A stretch of DNA of 64,000 nt, taken from NCBI RefSeq assembly GCF_018687715.1, contig NC_056767.1, positions 2,294,001 to 2,358,000 on the forward strand. The letters are read 5' to 3'. Shown in pieces: positions 10,996 to 21,433 of the stretch (positions are counted from its first letter, which is position 1; each line of letters starts with the position of its first letter). Under the pieces are notes generated by a model. It saw nothing but the letters and a program-made list of their open reading frames with translations. It had not been told where the DNA came from and searched no databases. Made by a program: the position numbers and the translations under genes. This stretch comes from Carya illinoinensis. Lineage: Eukaryota; Streptophyta; Magnoliopsida; Fagales; Juglandaceae.

Positions 10996-11931
10996 TTTTA
11001 TGTTTGCTGTGAGAAAAATGAAGTCTATGAAATTTTGCAAGTGGACAAACATAACATGGTTTTGTATTAATGATACTAATGTGGTTTTTTACAATAGGAT
11101 CTACAATCATATTTAAAACTGGAAGTGATAGATGACCTAGGCGAAAATCCTATAGGTCAATAACATTATGAGAATGTGAAACACAAGTTGTTGGTAAAGT
11201 TTTGTTAAATTTGAAAGGGTTAAGGCCAGAGTAGATGGAGAAACAACAGTATTAAGTAAGTAATAAAGTTCATTCCTCACTTCACCCCTCTCAATTGCTG
11301 TCCATGAGAGAATGTCCTATATGAGACAAAAATCAGGAAAAAATACTAGACAATAGACGAGTGAAGCAGCCAATTTCTTGGCAGAGATCAGATTAAATTT
11401 AAAGGAGGGAACACACAAAACATTGTTAAGATAAATGGAAGATAAAAATTGAACAGTGCCAGTGTGAGTAACAAGAACATTAGTTCCATTTGGGAGCCTA
11501 GCTGAGTAAGAGGTAGAGGTTGTGATGGAGGTGAGTAAAGAGGGACAGCAGACCATGTGGTCTGTTGCACCTGTATCAATGATCTAAGGAATGGTTGTAT
11601 TAGACAAAGTGGAGTGTGTGTTGGTGGATAAACAAAGTGATATACCAAAAATGTGAGGAGTCGATGTAGAAGGGAAATTGGATTGAATCTGATTAGCAGA
11701 AGGCTGAACAGCAATGGAAAGCTCCTGAGGTTTAAGTAAAGCCAGAAATTGTTGGTACTGAATCTTAGTGAGACCCACTTGAGCATCACTGATATTCTCT
11801 GGTTCAGAGGCAGATTGAATAGCAAAAATAGGGGAACCGTGTGTTATTGAACAATTTATGGCCAGGTGGGTGGCCATGAAGCTTATAGCATTTATCCATC
11901 GTGTGTCCAAACATGTTACAGTGGGAACATA
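10996..11931 (-). pseudogene. copia gag C-terminus, protease and integrase zinc region
   Basis: The zinc knuckle CSHCNMFGHTMDKC (CX2CX4HX4C) is encoded at about 11930-11890, then YKLHGHPPGHK, a frameshift, and a linker (QYQQFLALLKPQE). The aspartic-protease region follows at 11600-11340 (ATDHMVCCPSLL-type start, LPNGTNVLVTHTGTV, NVLCVPSFKFNLISAKKL). The integrase zinc-binding CYVCPLAKFHRLHF is encoded around 11000-11050. Stops and frameshifts break it in several places. The hAT insertion at 11940 lies directly upstream of the first Cys codon of the knuckle. Confidence 0.85.
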
Positions 11932-11939
11932 TAGGTGGC
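11932..11939. repeat. 8-bp target-site duplication, left copy (TAGGTGGC)
   Basis: TAGGTGGC immediately precedes the left end of hAT element 1 and is repeated exactly after the right end (17644-17651). Eight base pairs is the hallmark length for hAT insertions. Removing the element and one copy restores continuous copia gag coding across the zinc knuckle. Confidence 0.95.
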
Positions 11940-11952
11940 TAGGGCTGAGCAG

Positions 11953-12180
11953 AAATCCGAAAATCCGACTTCGACTCCGACTCCGATCCGGCTCCGCTCC
12001 GACTCCGACAAGTCGGAGTCGGAGTCGGAGTTTTTTTCCCCCTGGAAGTCGGAGTCGGAGTCGGAGTCGGAGGCAGAGGTGTCCCGACTCCGACTCCGAC
12101 TCCGACTCCGACTTCCAATCCGACTCCGACTTCCAATCCGACTCCGACTCCGACTTCTACTCCGACTCCGACTCCGATAT
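11953..12180. repeat. Left subterminal TCGGAG/CTCCGA hexamer array
   Basis: Runs of GACTCC on the plus strand at 11965-12010 and 12080-12178, with the inverted version GTCGGAGTCGGAG at 12010-12080, so the array can fold on itself. The matching array at the right end is at 17478-17630. In hAT elements, transposase binds short subterminal repeats. These hexamers are the obvious candidates here, by inference. Confidence 0.85.
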
Positions 12181-12189
12181 TGTGCATAT

Positions 12190-13560
12190 TTTATAAAAAT
12201 ATTTGTTATCAATAATATATTAACATCTAATAAATAATAATCTATAAACATTATAATGAATAATATAAGTTAATATAGTTACTATAAGTTAATTTACATT
12301 ACTAATTTACTATAAGTTAGTAAGATACTATAAGTTAATATAGTTATTAGTTACACTATAAGTTACTAATTACTATACCTTATATAGTTAATTTACATTA
12401 CTAATTTACTATAAGTTACTATAAGTTACTATAAGTTAATATAGTTACTATATAAGTTACCATACCTTATATAGTTAATTTACATTACTAATTTACTATA
12501 AGTTACTATATAAGTTACTATACCTTATATAGTTAATTTACATTACTAATTTACTATAAGTTACTATATAAGTTACTATAGCTTATTTTATATTTTACAT
12601 TACTAGTTTACTATAAGTCAATATATAATATATAGTTATATATATACTATATATATTAAGGGCTTGTATAGTATATAGTTACTATACTATGTATAGTAAT
12701 TAACTAACTATACTTATATAATATATATAGTTATACTTATATAATATAATATATATAGTTATATATTAACTTACTAATTAACTATATTTATATAATATAT
12801 ATAGTTATACTTATATAATATAATATATATAGTTATATATTAACTTACTAATTAACTATACTATATTGGAGGAGTACTTATATACTAGAATATATATAGT
12901 TATATATTAACTTACTAATTAACTATATTTATATAATATATTGGAGGAGTACTTATATAATATAATATATATAGTTATATATTAACTTACTAATTAACTA
13001 TACTTATATAATATATATATATATATATATAGTTATACTTATATACTATAATATATATAGTTATATATTAACTTACTAATTAACTATACTTATAGTATAT
13101 ATATATATATAGTTATACTTATATACTATAATATATATAGTTATATATTAACTTACTAATTAACTATACTTATATAATATATATATATATATATATATAG
13201 TTATACTTATATACTTATAGTAAATTAGTAATATACTAGTTATTAGTTATAACTTTAAGTTATTATATATATTAAATATATATCTTTAAGTTATTATCTA
13301 TTAGTACTAGTGTAACTAGTGTTATGGACATATTATTAGTTACTAGTTAGTAGTTATTACATCTAGACTATCTAGTTATTAGACTATAGTAAATAAGTTA
13401 ATAAATATTACTAATTTACTATATATTAATAGACTAATAGTATTAGTATTAGTATATTACTAATATATAATATATTTATTAGTATACATTTTTACTAACT
13501 TAAATATATTTTTACTAACTTATTAATTTATTTTTACTAAATTAATAATTTGTATTTTAA
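12190..13560. repeat. AT-rich tandem-repeat zone of hAT element 1
   Basis: More than 1.3 kb of nearly pure A/T. Two repeat families are visible. The first is a CTATAAGTTA-based unit at about 12260-12620, with TTAATTTACATTACTAATTT recurring. The second has the phrase CTTACTAATTAACTATA recurring about six times between 12770 and 13170, with spacing of roughly 65-90 bp. No coding potential. Confidence 0.8.
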
Positions 13561-13586
13561 CTTTTTTTTTTTCAATTTTTTAAAAG

Positions 13587-13663
13587 TGAAAAGTGGAAAA
13601 CCCTAATGGGTTAGGCTGAAACGGCGTCGTTTCAGCCTAACCCATTAGGGTTTTCACTTTTCA
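13587..13663. repeat. 77-bp near-perfect hairpin with telobox arms
   Basis: Two inverted arms of about 36 nt around a 4-nt loop (GCGT), with one extra G in the left arm. Each arm contains AACCCTAATGGGTTAGGCTG or its complement, so the arms carry AACCCTA telobox motifs. The core reads GAAACG-GCGT-CGTTTC. It lies about 1 kb upstream of the transposase start, where a promoter is expected. Confidence 0.9.
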
Positions 13664-14138
13664 TTTCCCCCCCCCCCCCCCCATTCCCTCCCCTTTCCCC
13701 CCCCCCCCCCCCCCGATTCCCTCCCCTCCCCCTTCAGACTTTCAGTGTTTAGACAGTTTAGTGCCCACTGCCTTCACAAGTCATTTTCTTCCTCACTCCT
13801 CAGTGCCTCACCTCTCATCTGAACCGGTGCCGTGCCGTCGCCCCTCCGACCTCCGTCACTCCTCTGAAAGCCCATTCTTTGCAAAACCGAGGTGCCTCTC
13901 TCTCTCTCTTTCTCTCTCTATAATTTGTATATCTTAACTATTTTTGCATTATTTTTGTTCATTTTCGAAATAGTTGTGGATATTAGGTTTGTTTGTGTGC
14001 TGGAATCGTTGGATAGTTGTGGATTTTAGGATTGTTGTGTGCTATTTATGAAAGGCCATGGGTTTTCTTCATGAGAGATGGATGGGGGTCATGGGTTTAA
14101 GCAGATTCGCAGAAGCTTTTAACCCAGTAAGCACTGAG

Positions 14139-14480
14139 TTCGCTCGAGCTCAGTGTCGAGCGAGGGTCGAGCGGCACACTCTGCCTGAATTCGCTCGAGC
14201 TCAGTGTCGAGCGAGGGTTGAGCGGCACACTCTGCCTGAATTCGCTCGAGCTCAGTGTCGAGCGAGGGTCGAGCGGCACACTCTGCCTGAAATCGCTCGA
14301 GCGAAGTGTCGAGCGAGGGTCGAGCGGCACACTCTGCCTGAAATCGCTCGAGCTCAGTGTCGAGCGAGGGTCGAGCGGCACACTCTGCCTGAATTCGCTC
14401 GAGCTCAGTGTCGAGCGAGGGTCGAGCGGCACACTCTGCCTGAATTCGCTCGAGCGAAGTGTCGAGCGAGGGTCGAGCGA
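14139..14480 (+). repeat. 51-bp minisatellite (6.7 copies) in the transposase leader
   Basis: Units start at 14139, 14190, 14241, 14292, 14343, 14394 and 14445 (last one partial). Each begins TTCGCTCGAG or ATCGCTCGAG and ends CACACTCTGCCTGA. Because 51 is divisible by three, the array stays open in several frames on both strands and makes artificial open frames, such as a 17-residue repeat starting FARAQCRARVERHTL. Copies differ at only a few sites, such as GAGCTCAGT versus GAGCGAAGT. Confidence 0.95.
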
Positions 14481-14644
14481 TGCAACCACATTTATAGATT
14501 CCTAGGACATTTTTTCTCATTACTACTATATAAGTATATATGTATATCATATAAGTTACTTGAGTAATCTTTACATTAGTTCATGAATTTATTTTCTTTA
14601 TGTTTATCTTATTTGTTGTGCTCTACAGTTCTAGTTATTAAATA

Positions 14645-16948
14645 ATGGATATGGAAGGCACAAACACTCCTACATCCACAGGTGCATCTTGTCCTGGCAT
14701 TCCAGCCCCAGAACAACCGATTGATATTCCCATTCCAATAGTTGATGAGTCTAGCGGACCAATAGGCTCTTCAGTAGGTACTCCTAGTGCCTTTCATTCT
14801 ACCCCTCGCCCTCCACCTGGTAGTAGAAATATTAAGAATAGGTCTGAGGTATGGTCCCACTTCACAAGAGTGCCCGATTGTGATCCCGAAGAGCCTATAG
14901 CTACTTGTAATCATTGTCATAGGCAATGGAAATGCCATCCCAAAAGGCAAGGCACTTCGGCCATGAAAACACACATCCAACTTTGCCCCAAAAACCGTAA
15001 GAGTAAATTGGATAAGAGTCAAACATTCTTGGTCCCGGAAGCAAGAAGTGAAGGAGGGGAAGGGGAGAAAACCTTAGGGATGGCCAAATATAATGAGAAA
15101 AAAATACGAGCTGCCCTTGCTAGGATGGTGATAGTGGATGAGCTACCATTTAGATGTGTTGAGGGAGAAGGGTTTCGGGAATTTGTTAAAGCCCTTGATC
15201 CAAGGTTTCCTATTCCTTCTCGATTTACCGTAATGCGTGACTGTATGAGGGTATTCTTGAGAGAGAAGGATAGCTTGAAGAAAATGTTTTTGACCACCAA
15301 ACAAAGAGTATGCCTAACCACCGACACTTGGACTTCTATCCAAAATATTAATTACATGTGTGTGACCGCTCACTTTATTGATAATAATTGGAAGTTGCAT
15401 AAGCGGATCATTTCATTTGTTCGGATTAGCGACCATAAGGGGGCAACGATTGGGAGGGAGTTGGAGGAGTGTATGCTTGATTGGGGCATTGACAAAATCC
15501 TCACAATTACAGTGGATAATGCTACCTCTAACGACTCTGCTATTGATTGGTTGAGAACAAGGGAAATAGGAAGTGCGGATTGTATAGCAAATCACGAGTT
15601 TATTCACATGAGGTGTACGGCACACATCTTAAACCTTATTGTGAGTGAAGGTTTGAAAGATGTTGATGACTCAATTGTAAGGGTCCGAAATCTGATTAAG
15701 TATGTGAAGTCTTCTCCCCAAAGACTTGCCACTTTCAAGTCTTGTGTTGATAGATCAAAAGTTCAATGCTCTAGTTTTTTGACTCTTGACGTGCCTACTA
15801 GATGGAATTCGACTTTTCTTATGTTGGACGTGGCTGAGAAGTATCAAAAAGCCTTCCAACTTTTGCTTGATGAAGATCCCTACTCACGAGTTTATTTGTC
15901 TGAGGATGGACATGGGAGAAAGGGTCTAGGAGCTCCTGGGCCGGATGATTGGGAGACCATAAGAAACTTTTCGAAGTTTCTTCAAATATTTTATGGTGTT
16001 ACATTGCGCATTTCTGGTACACTATATGTCACATCAAATAATTATGTCCAGGAGCTTATTGCCATTCATAAACACTTGAATAATTTTTGTGACAATAGTA
16101 ATCGACGTTTGAGTTCAATGGCTTTCAGAATGAAGACAAAGTATAATAAATATTGGGGTGATCTTGAAAAAATAAATCGGTTGTTGTTTATTGCTGCTAT
16201 TCTTGATCCGCGGTTTAAATTGGTTACTCAAGCTTATTGGTTCAAGAAAACATTGGGTGAGGCGAAGGGTGAGGAATTTGTTGCACTCCTCAAGAGGGAT
16301 ATGGAATATTTGTATGAGGCATATGTAGAGTTTGGTGGTGGGTGCGTAACTGGTGCTAACAAAACTCAAAGCGGTGAAGCTAGTGCATCAATGGGGAGTA
16401 GTAGTACAGTTACAGACTATGATCCATTGGATTTTTTGAGGGAGTTCCATAAAGAGCATACAGCATCTTTGATGGATTGTAAGTCAGAGTTAGAGCGGTA
16501 TTTGTTGGAGAATATTGAGATTCCTACGGGGAGTTTCGATATTTTAATTTGGTGGAAAGTCAACTCTACCAAGTATCCAGTTCTTGCTCTAATGGCAAGA
16601 GATATCTTGGCCATTCCTATCACCACCGTTGCATCTGAGTCAGCATTTAGCACAGGAGGCCGTGTCCTGGATCCGTTTAGGAGCTCTTTGGCTCCTAGAA
16701 CTGTAGAAGCTCTCGTGTGCTCGCAAAATTGGTTGAAGTCTACTCCCATATGCTTGAGTCAAAATTATTCTGAAGCCATTGATGATGCAGAGAGTTATAA
16801 GCTAGACTCAGGTAATGTATTTAGAGATTTTTTTTAAGTTGTTATATGAGTTGATTTTAACATTTTGTAATACTAATTTCCTATACTTTAACATCTTAAT
16901 GCAGAATTAGCCAATTCTATGGCCAACATACTCCGTGAAGAGGATTGA
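14645..16948 (+). CDS. hAT transposase with BED zinc finger
   Basis: Predicted 736-residue nuclear DNA transposase, in two exons: 14645-16811 and 16905-16948, joined by a 93-bp GT-AG intron that replaces the exon-1 readthrough with the ending ELANSMANILREED. Without splicing the frame ends at 16837 after 730 residues. Domains: disordered Pro/Ser-rich start (1-60); BED finger (about 67-115, C88, C91, H110, C114); RNase-H-like catalytic core with D227 in LTTDTWTS and D291 in ITVDNATSND; hAT C-terminal dimerisation and catalytic region (about 615-715), with IWWKVNSTKYPVLALMARDI and the Glu in ASESAFSTGG at about 665. There is no internal stop or frameshift. It belongs to the plant Ac/DAYSLEEPER-like zinc-finger BED group. 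The intact ends and the target duplication make this the likely source protein for its own element. Confidence 0.93.
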
Positions 16949-17477
16949 CAATCTTGTTTCTGGTATCTTATTTCAATTTTGCTTTCTTTATTTTTATAAA
17001 TTTATATGATATCTTATTTCTTCACTAATTTTTTTTTTTTTTCAGGCACAAGTTGAAAAATTACATTTTTTGGACCTTTGGTTATGTATTTTTAATTTTA
17101 GGTTGTAATTTTGGACTTTTGGTTATGTATTTTTAATTTTAAGTTTTAATTTTGGTTATGTATTTTTTAATTAACATTTTGTAATTTTGGTTATGTAATT
17201 TTAATGTGTGTATTTAGTTTTAATTTAGTTTTTAATTTTAGTTGCACATTTGAATTTAGTTTTATTTTTTATAGTGATAGATTTTGAATTTAGTTTTATT
17301 TTCTAATGTGATGATTTTGGTTAGATAAATTAGAAATCTCAAATTATATTTTAAAAAAAAAATTGATATAGAAGTCCAAATCCGATTAGAGTTGGAAATT
17401 GTAAAATTGAAATGTTAATTGGGTTAAAGAAAAAAGTCTAAAAAAAGGCCCAATAAAAAAGCCCAACAAAAAGCCCA
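16949..17477. other. T-rich 3' region of hAT element 1
   Basis: Holds loosely repeated phrases such as TTTGGTTATGTATTTTTAAT (17088, 17122 and 17153) and TTGAATTTAGTTTTATTTT. It is probably transposase 3' UTR. No gene seen. Confidence 0.6.
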
Positions 17478-17630
17478 ACTCCGACTCCGCTCCGACTCCG
17501 CTCCGACAAGTCGGAGTCGGAGTCGGAGCGGAGTAGGGTGTAAGCGGAGTCGGAGTCGGAGGTCGGATTCGGCCTCCGACAAAGTCGGAGTCGGAGTCGG
17601 AGGATGCCAAATCCGACTCCGGTTCAATCG
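17478..17630. repeat. Right subterminal TCGGAG/CTCCGA hexamer array
   Basis: Counterpart of the left array. GACTCCGCTCCGACTCC is followed by inverted GTCGGAGTCGGAGTCGGAG, then further GGAGTCGGAGTCGGAGG blocks up to the terminal inverted repeat at 17633-17643. Confidence 0.85.
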
Positions 17631-17643
17631 GTGCTCAGCCCTA

Positions 17644-17651
17644 TAGGTGGC
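17644..17651. repeat. 8-bp target-site duplication, right copy (TAGGTGGC)
   Basis: Exact repeat of 11932-11939, directly after the terminal GCTCAGCCCTA of hAT element 1. Confidence 0.95.
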
Positions 17652-18412
17652 TCAACATTTCTGACTTTAAAACAGGTATCAAGGGTGTGACCAGTGATTT
17701 TACTCTTTCTTAGGTTTGGATTGAGGGGAAGATTTAGTGGCATTTAGGTAGGCTTTTCTGATGGCGAAGGCCAATGAGTCAGGGCAAGGGTTGGTAGAAG
17801 CCATTTGGTAATGGCGTTCTTGTTGTTGAATTAGGGAGACGACTTTGGTGAGTGTGGGTAATGGGTTGAGCATCATAATTTGATCCTGAACAGGTAAATA
17901 AGTATCATGTAAGCCCATCAAAAATTGAAACACGCAATCACGTTGATAACGATCGGATAATATTTTTATTGAGCCACAAGTGCAAACAGGGATAGGATTA
18001 TAAATCAATAATTCATCACAAAGAGTTTTTAGCTTGCCGTAATAAACACTTACAATGTCAGATTCTTAGAGAAGACCAGCTAAGTTCTTTTTAAGCTAGT
18101 AGATTCGCGAGCCATTCTGATGAGCAAACCGATCCTCAAGGTCAATCCAGATCTCAAGGGCATTATCAACGAATGCGATGCTGGATCTGATGGAAGGGCA
18201 AATGGAATTTTGTAGCCATGAGCCTACTATGTCGTTGCAGTAATTCCATAGATCAAGAAGGGGATCATTTGGGTCAATGGGTTGAGGAAGTAAGCCGGAA
18301 ATAAAACCCAATTTATTCTTCGTGCGGAGAGCCCTCCTCATCGCACGCGACCAAGTAATATAGTTGTCAATGGTGAGAAAATCTGTGACTAAAATCACAG
18401 CGGGGCTGTCGC
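17652..18412 (-). pseudogene. copia gag, N-terminal half
   Basis: Minus-strand copia gag-like coding. The stretch 18412-18096 encodes AVILVTDFLTIDNYITWSRA, ALRTKNKLGFISG and LWNYCNDIVGSWLQNSI. A break lies at about 18080, then 18008-17700 encodes CVFQFLMGLHDTYLPVQDQI, MLNPLPTLTKVVSLIQQQE and the basic linker. It runs into the zinc knuckle on the far side of hAT element 1. The start codon and 5' LTR are lost at 18412, where hAT element 2 begins. Confidence 0.88.
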
Positions 18413-19097
18413 TAGGGGTGGGCTCCGACTCCATCGGAGTCGGTATGGTCAACTCCGACCTCTGACTCCGACAGGAGTCGGAGAAAAATTTTCACTCCGA
18501 CTCCGACTCAGAATGGAGTCGGAGTCTGACTCTGAAATGATGTCAGAACTCCGATCGGAGCATTGTTGGGCTTCGGCCCACCTCTGACTCCGAAGGCCCA
18601 GCTCCGAAGGCCCATGCAAAATTCAAGATCCAACAATCTAATTGACTTCCAATTTCAAAAAAATGATATAACAATAAATAAATAAAACTTAAATACAAAT
18701 AACATTGATTAAATTCCATACAGTCATACATTAAAAAGCCAAAAAGTAGTAAATTAGTAATTGAACATTGATAAAGTCTTGATTCTTGAACATCAATAAA
18801 GGAACAAAGTCTTAATTCTTGGAGTTGAAGATAGTAGCCACTACCATTTGGCATCCATTCTCATAAACTTTTATCTGCAAAATAAAACATATGAAAATAT
18901 TTTTAAAAAATATAGTATGAATTATGAAATGGTCAATAATTTTTTAAATGATTTAAAAATACTAATATAGTACCTGAATAGCATCACTGCAATACATGAA
19001 CCCAACTCCTCATCCATGTAACTTGTAACTCATCTGCAATTATCACTCATCCGCAACTATGCTAGGGTTCACAAGTATGTCTACAAAATCATAAAAA

Positions 19098-21433
19098 TTA
19101 GAAATTAATAATTAAAACATTACAAATATTTAAATTATCATTTAACAACATATAAACTATAAAGTTTCCTGATTCAAGCCTATAACTCTCTGGATCAATG
19201 ATATCTACTCCAATGGGCATTTCACATAGCCAGTTTTGTGTGCAAATGAGGGCCTCCACAGTTAAAGCTGACAATGAACTCCGGTAAGCATCCAACACAC
19301 GACCTCAAGTGCTAAACGCAGACTCAGATGCAACCGTAGTAATAGGAATAGCTAGCAGATCTCAGGCTATTCGGAAAAGAATAGGAAATTTGGTGGAATG
19401 AACTTTCCACCAAGTTAATAACTGAAATGCATCACTAGGTGCCTCGACATCTTCCATCAAATAGCATTCAACCTCGGACCTACATTGCATAATATTTCTC
19501 GATGCACGCCTTTGATGATATCGCTGCACCAATGGTGATGAGATAGCTACAGCAGAAGCAGTGTAATCATAGGTAGATGTCGAACTAGTCAGGTGTGAGA
19601 AGCTACGGCTACCACTTGCTGAAGTAGGATGACCATTATTGTTGTAGTGGCTATATAAGCTATCAGTATCCTTTCTCAGCTCTCTAATAAACTCTTCAGC
19701 CTTCTCTTCCCCATGGATGTCAATAAAGAAAAATTGTATAATTTTCAACTTATATCGGGGTTCAACTATTGTAGCCATAAGTAATAATCTATTTATCTTC
19801 ACAATATCCCCCCAATATTTATCATATTTTGATTTCATCCTTATAGCTGTAGCATATAACAGTCCCTCATTGTTAGCATAACTCTATTGCAGGTGTTCAT
19901 GAATCCTCGAAAGCTCATCGAAGTACAAGTTCGCAGTACAATATTTCGATCCAGATATCTGCATAGTTGTATCATAAAATAATTTCAAAAAATCAACAAA
20001 AGACTTTACACGATTCCAATCAACTGCATCCGGCGCACCGAGCCCCCTTCTCCCCCCAGTAGACTCCATCAAAGCATACCTCAAACCCCATCCTCGACCT
20101 CCATTCTCTGAAACGCTCTTTCGTACTTCTGCGCCACCTCCAACATCATATATGTCTAGTTCTATCAAGTTAGAACGTCCAAACACAACATCGCAGAAGA
20201 TGGAATATGAAATTGTTCTGCTATAGCCTTAAACTTGCCAAGCCTTTGGGGGGAAGCCCTCACATATCTCACTATATTGCGGACTTTGGTAATTGAATCA
20301 TCAACCTCCTTCAACCCCTCAGATACAATGAGGTTGATGATATGAGCACAACATCGAACATGTAGGAACTCGTGTCCACAAAGGATATCATCTTTTACCA
20401 TTGTATTCCTCTTGAACCACTCAATTGCAGTGTCATTGGCACTGGCATTGTCAACTGTGATACAAAGGACTTTGTTAATACCCCAGTCCTGAATACAACC
20501 ATCCATCATTACATCAATGGATGCACATTTGTGATCAACAATCTTTTTAAATCCAATTATTCGTTTATGCAGCGTCCACTCACTGTCAATAAAGTGGGCT
20601 GTGATACACATGTAGCCCACATTTTGTATGGACGTCCATGTATCAGTGGTGAATGACACTCTCTGGCCAGTTCGACTAAACATCTCATTCATTTCTGTCT
20701 TTTCTCTCACATGCCTCTTCATACAATCTCGCATAACCATATACCGTGACGGCATGGGAAAACGTAGCTCAAGACAGTGCACAAATTTGTTGAAGCCTTT
20801 TTTGTCAACTGTAGTAAAAGGCATCTCATCAGTAATGATAATCTCTGCAAGTAATTCCCGCAACATCTTCTCACTATATTGAGGGATTATAAGCTTCTTA
20901 CCATGTGAAAGGCCACCATCAGTTGCCATTTGAGTTTCATAATTGAACTTTGTTTGATCAGTGCCAGTGGCCGCCAATCTCTTCGCGATCTTATACCGTT
21001 GGCAACCAGTAAGATGTGCTATTAATACACTGGTGCCTTGCTTCTTCGAATGGCAACCACAAAGTTGCCCATAGTGGTTGCATCTTGCCTGAGGGTTCAC
21101 ACGATCACTAGGAATTTTAGTGAAATGTTCCCACGTCCACGACCGTTTTTTAGAAGGTCGTGGTGGTTGATCAGGCTCAATGGGCACATCTGCCATCTCC
21201 TCCTCTTCATTGAACATATTTTCATCTTCTCCTTCTATATCTACTGGAAGTCGACTACTTGCACAAGAAGTAGCTACTCTAGATACCGCTCTAGATGCTG
21301 CCCTAGATGGGGCTCTAGGGGTGGAAGTATCTGTCGTCATCAGGGTGGAAGCCCTCGTTAGTGTAGGAGGACTGGCATCGTCTCCACAATCTCTACTTCC
21401 ACTAGGTCTAGCATCCATACTATTTGAAATCAA
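19098..21433 (-). pseudogene. hAT transposase of element 2 (frameshifted)
   Basis: From the ATG at 21433, one frame runs 422 residues to 20168. It has a Ser/Arg/Thr-rich start, a BED-like finger (WEHFTKIPSDRVNPQARCNH, with GTSVLIAHLTGC), and the catalytic-core landmarks FTTDTWTSIQNVGYMCITAH and LCITVDNASANDTAIEWF. A frameshift near 20170, at LDV(P)TRWNST, moves coding to 20186-19884. A TAG stop follows, coding resumes at 19838-19362 (KYDKYWGDIVKINRLLLMAT to LLTWWKVHSTKFPIL), and the hAT C-terminal end lies at 19298-19150 (LDAYRSSLSALTVEALICTQ). At least three disabling lesions. It is related to, but well diverged from, the transposase at 14645-16948. Confidence 0.9.

Larger units (their letters stand above)
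11940..17643 (+). mobile_element. hAT element 1, structurally complete (5.7 kb)
   Basis: Starts TAGGGCTGAGC and ends GCTCAGCCCTA, a perfect 11-bp terminal inverted repeat, flanked by the exact 8-bp duplication TAGGTGGC. Both subterminal zones carry dense TCGGAG/CTCCGA hexamers. Between them lie an AT-rich left zone (12190-13560), a long hairpin (13587-13663), poly(C) runs, a 51-bp minisatellite (14139-14480) and a full transposase gene (14645-16948). Every structural part needed for autonomous transposition is visible. Whether it is transcribed or active cannot be told from sequence. Confidence 0.93.
3780..18412 (-). mobile_element. Ty1/copia element 1, split by two later insertions
   Basis: Read on the minus strand, the copia domains occur in order from high to low coordinate: gag N-terminal part (18412-17652), gag zinc knuckle and protease region (11931-10996), integrase (6659-6105), reverse transcriptase (5409 to about 4570) and RNase H (to 3914). 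The gaps are exactly a hAT element (11940-17643) and a Mutator-like element (6631-10986). A polypurine-type run of G lies just after RNase H, at about 3890-3905. The 5' LTR is not visible: the element is cut at 18412 by a second hAT element. Stops and frameshifts show that it is dead. Confidence 0.85.

Noticed and set aside
11858..12251. Open frames on both strands with Arg-Ser, Pro-Thr or Asp-Ser dipeptide repeats
   Set aside because: They are translations of the TCGGAG/CTCCGA hexamer array in all frames. The pattern appears on both strands at once, which marks repeat artefacts and not proteins.
12690..13210. Possible CRISPR-like or satellite array in the AT-rich repeats
   Set aside because: Unit spacing varies (about 65-90 bp), spacers are themselves AT repeats, and the context is a plant hAT element.
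14058..14567. Four long frames (95-169 residues) over the 51-bp minisatellite
   Set aside because: The unit length is a multiple of three and lacks stops in several frames on both strands. No frame is preferred, so none is listed as a gene; the repeat itself is reported.
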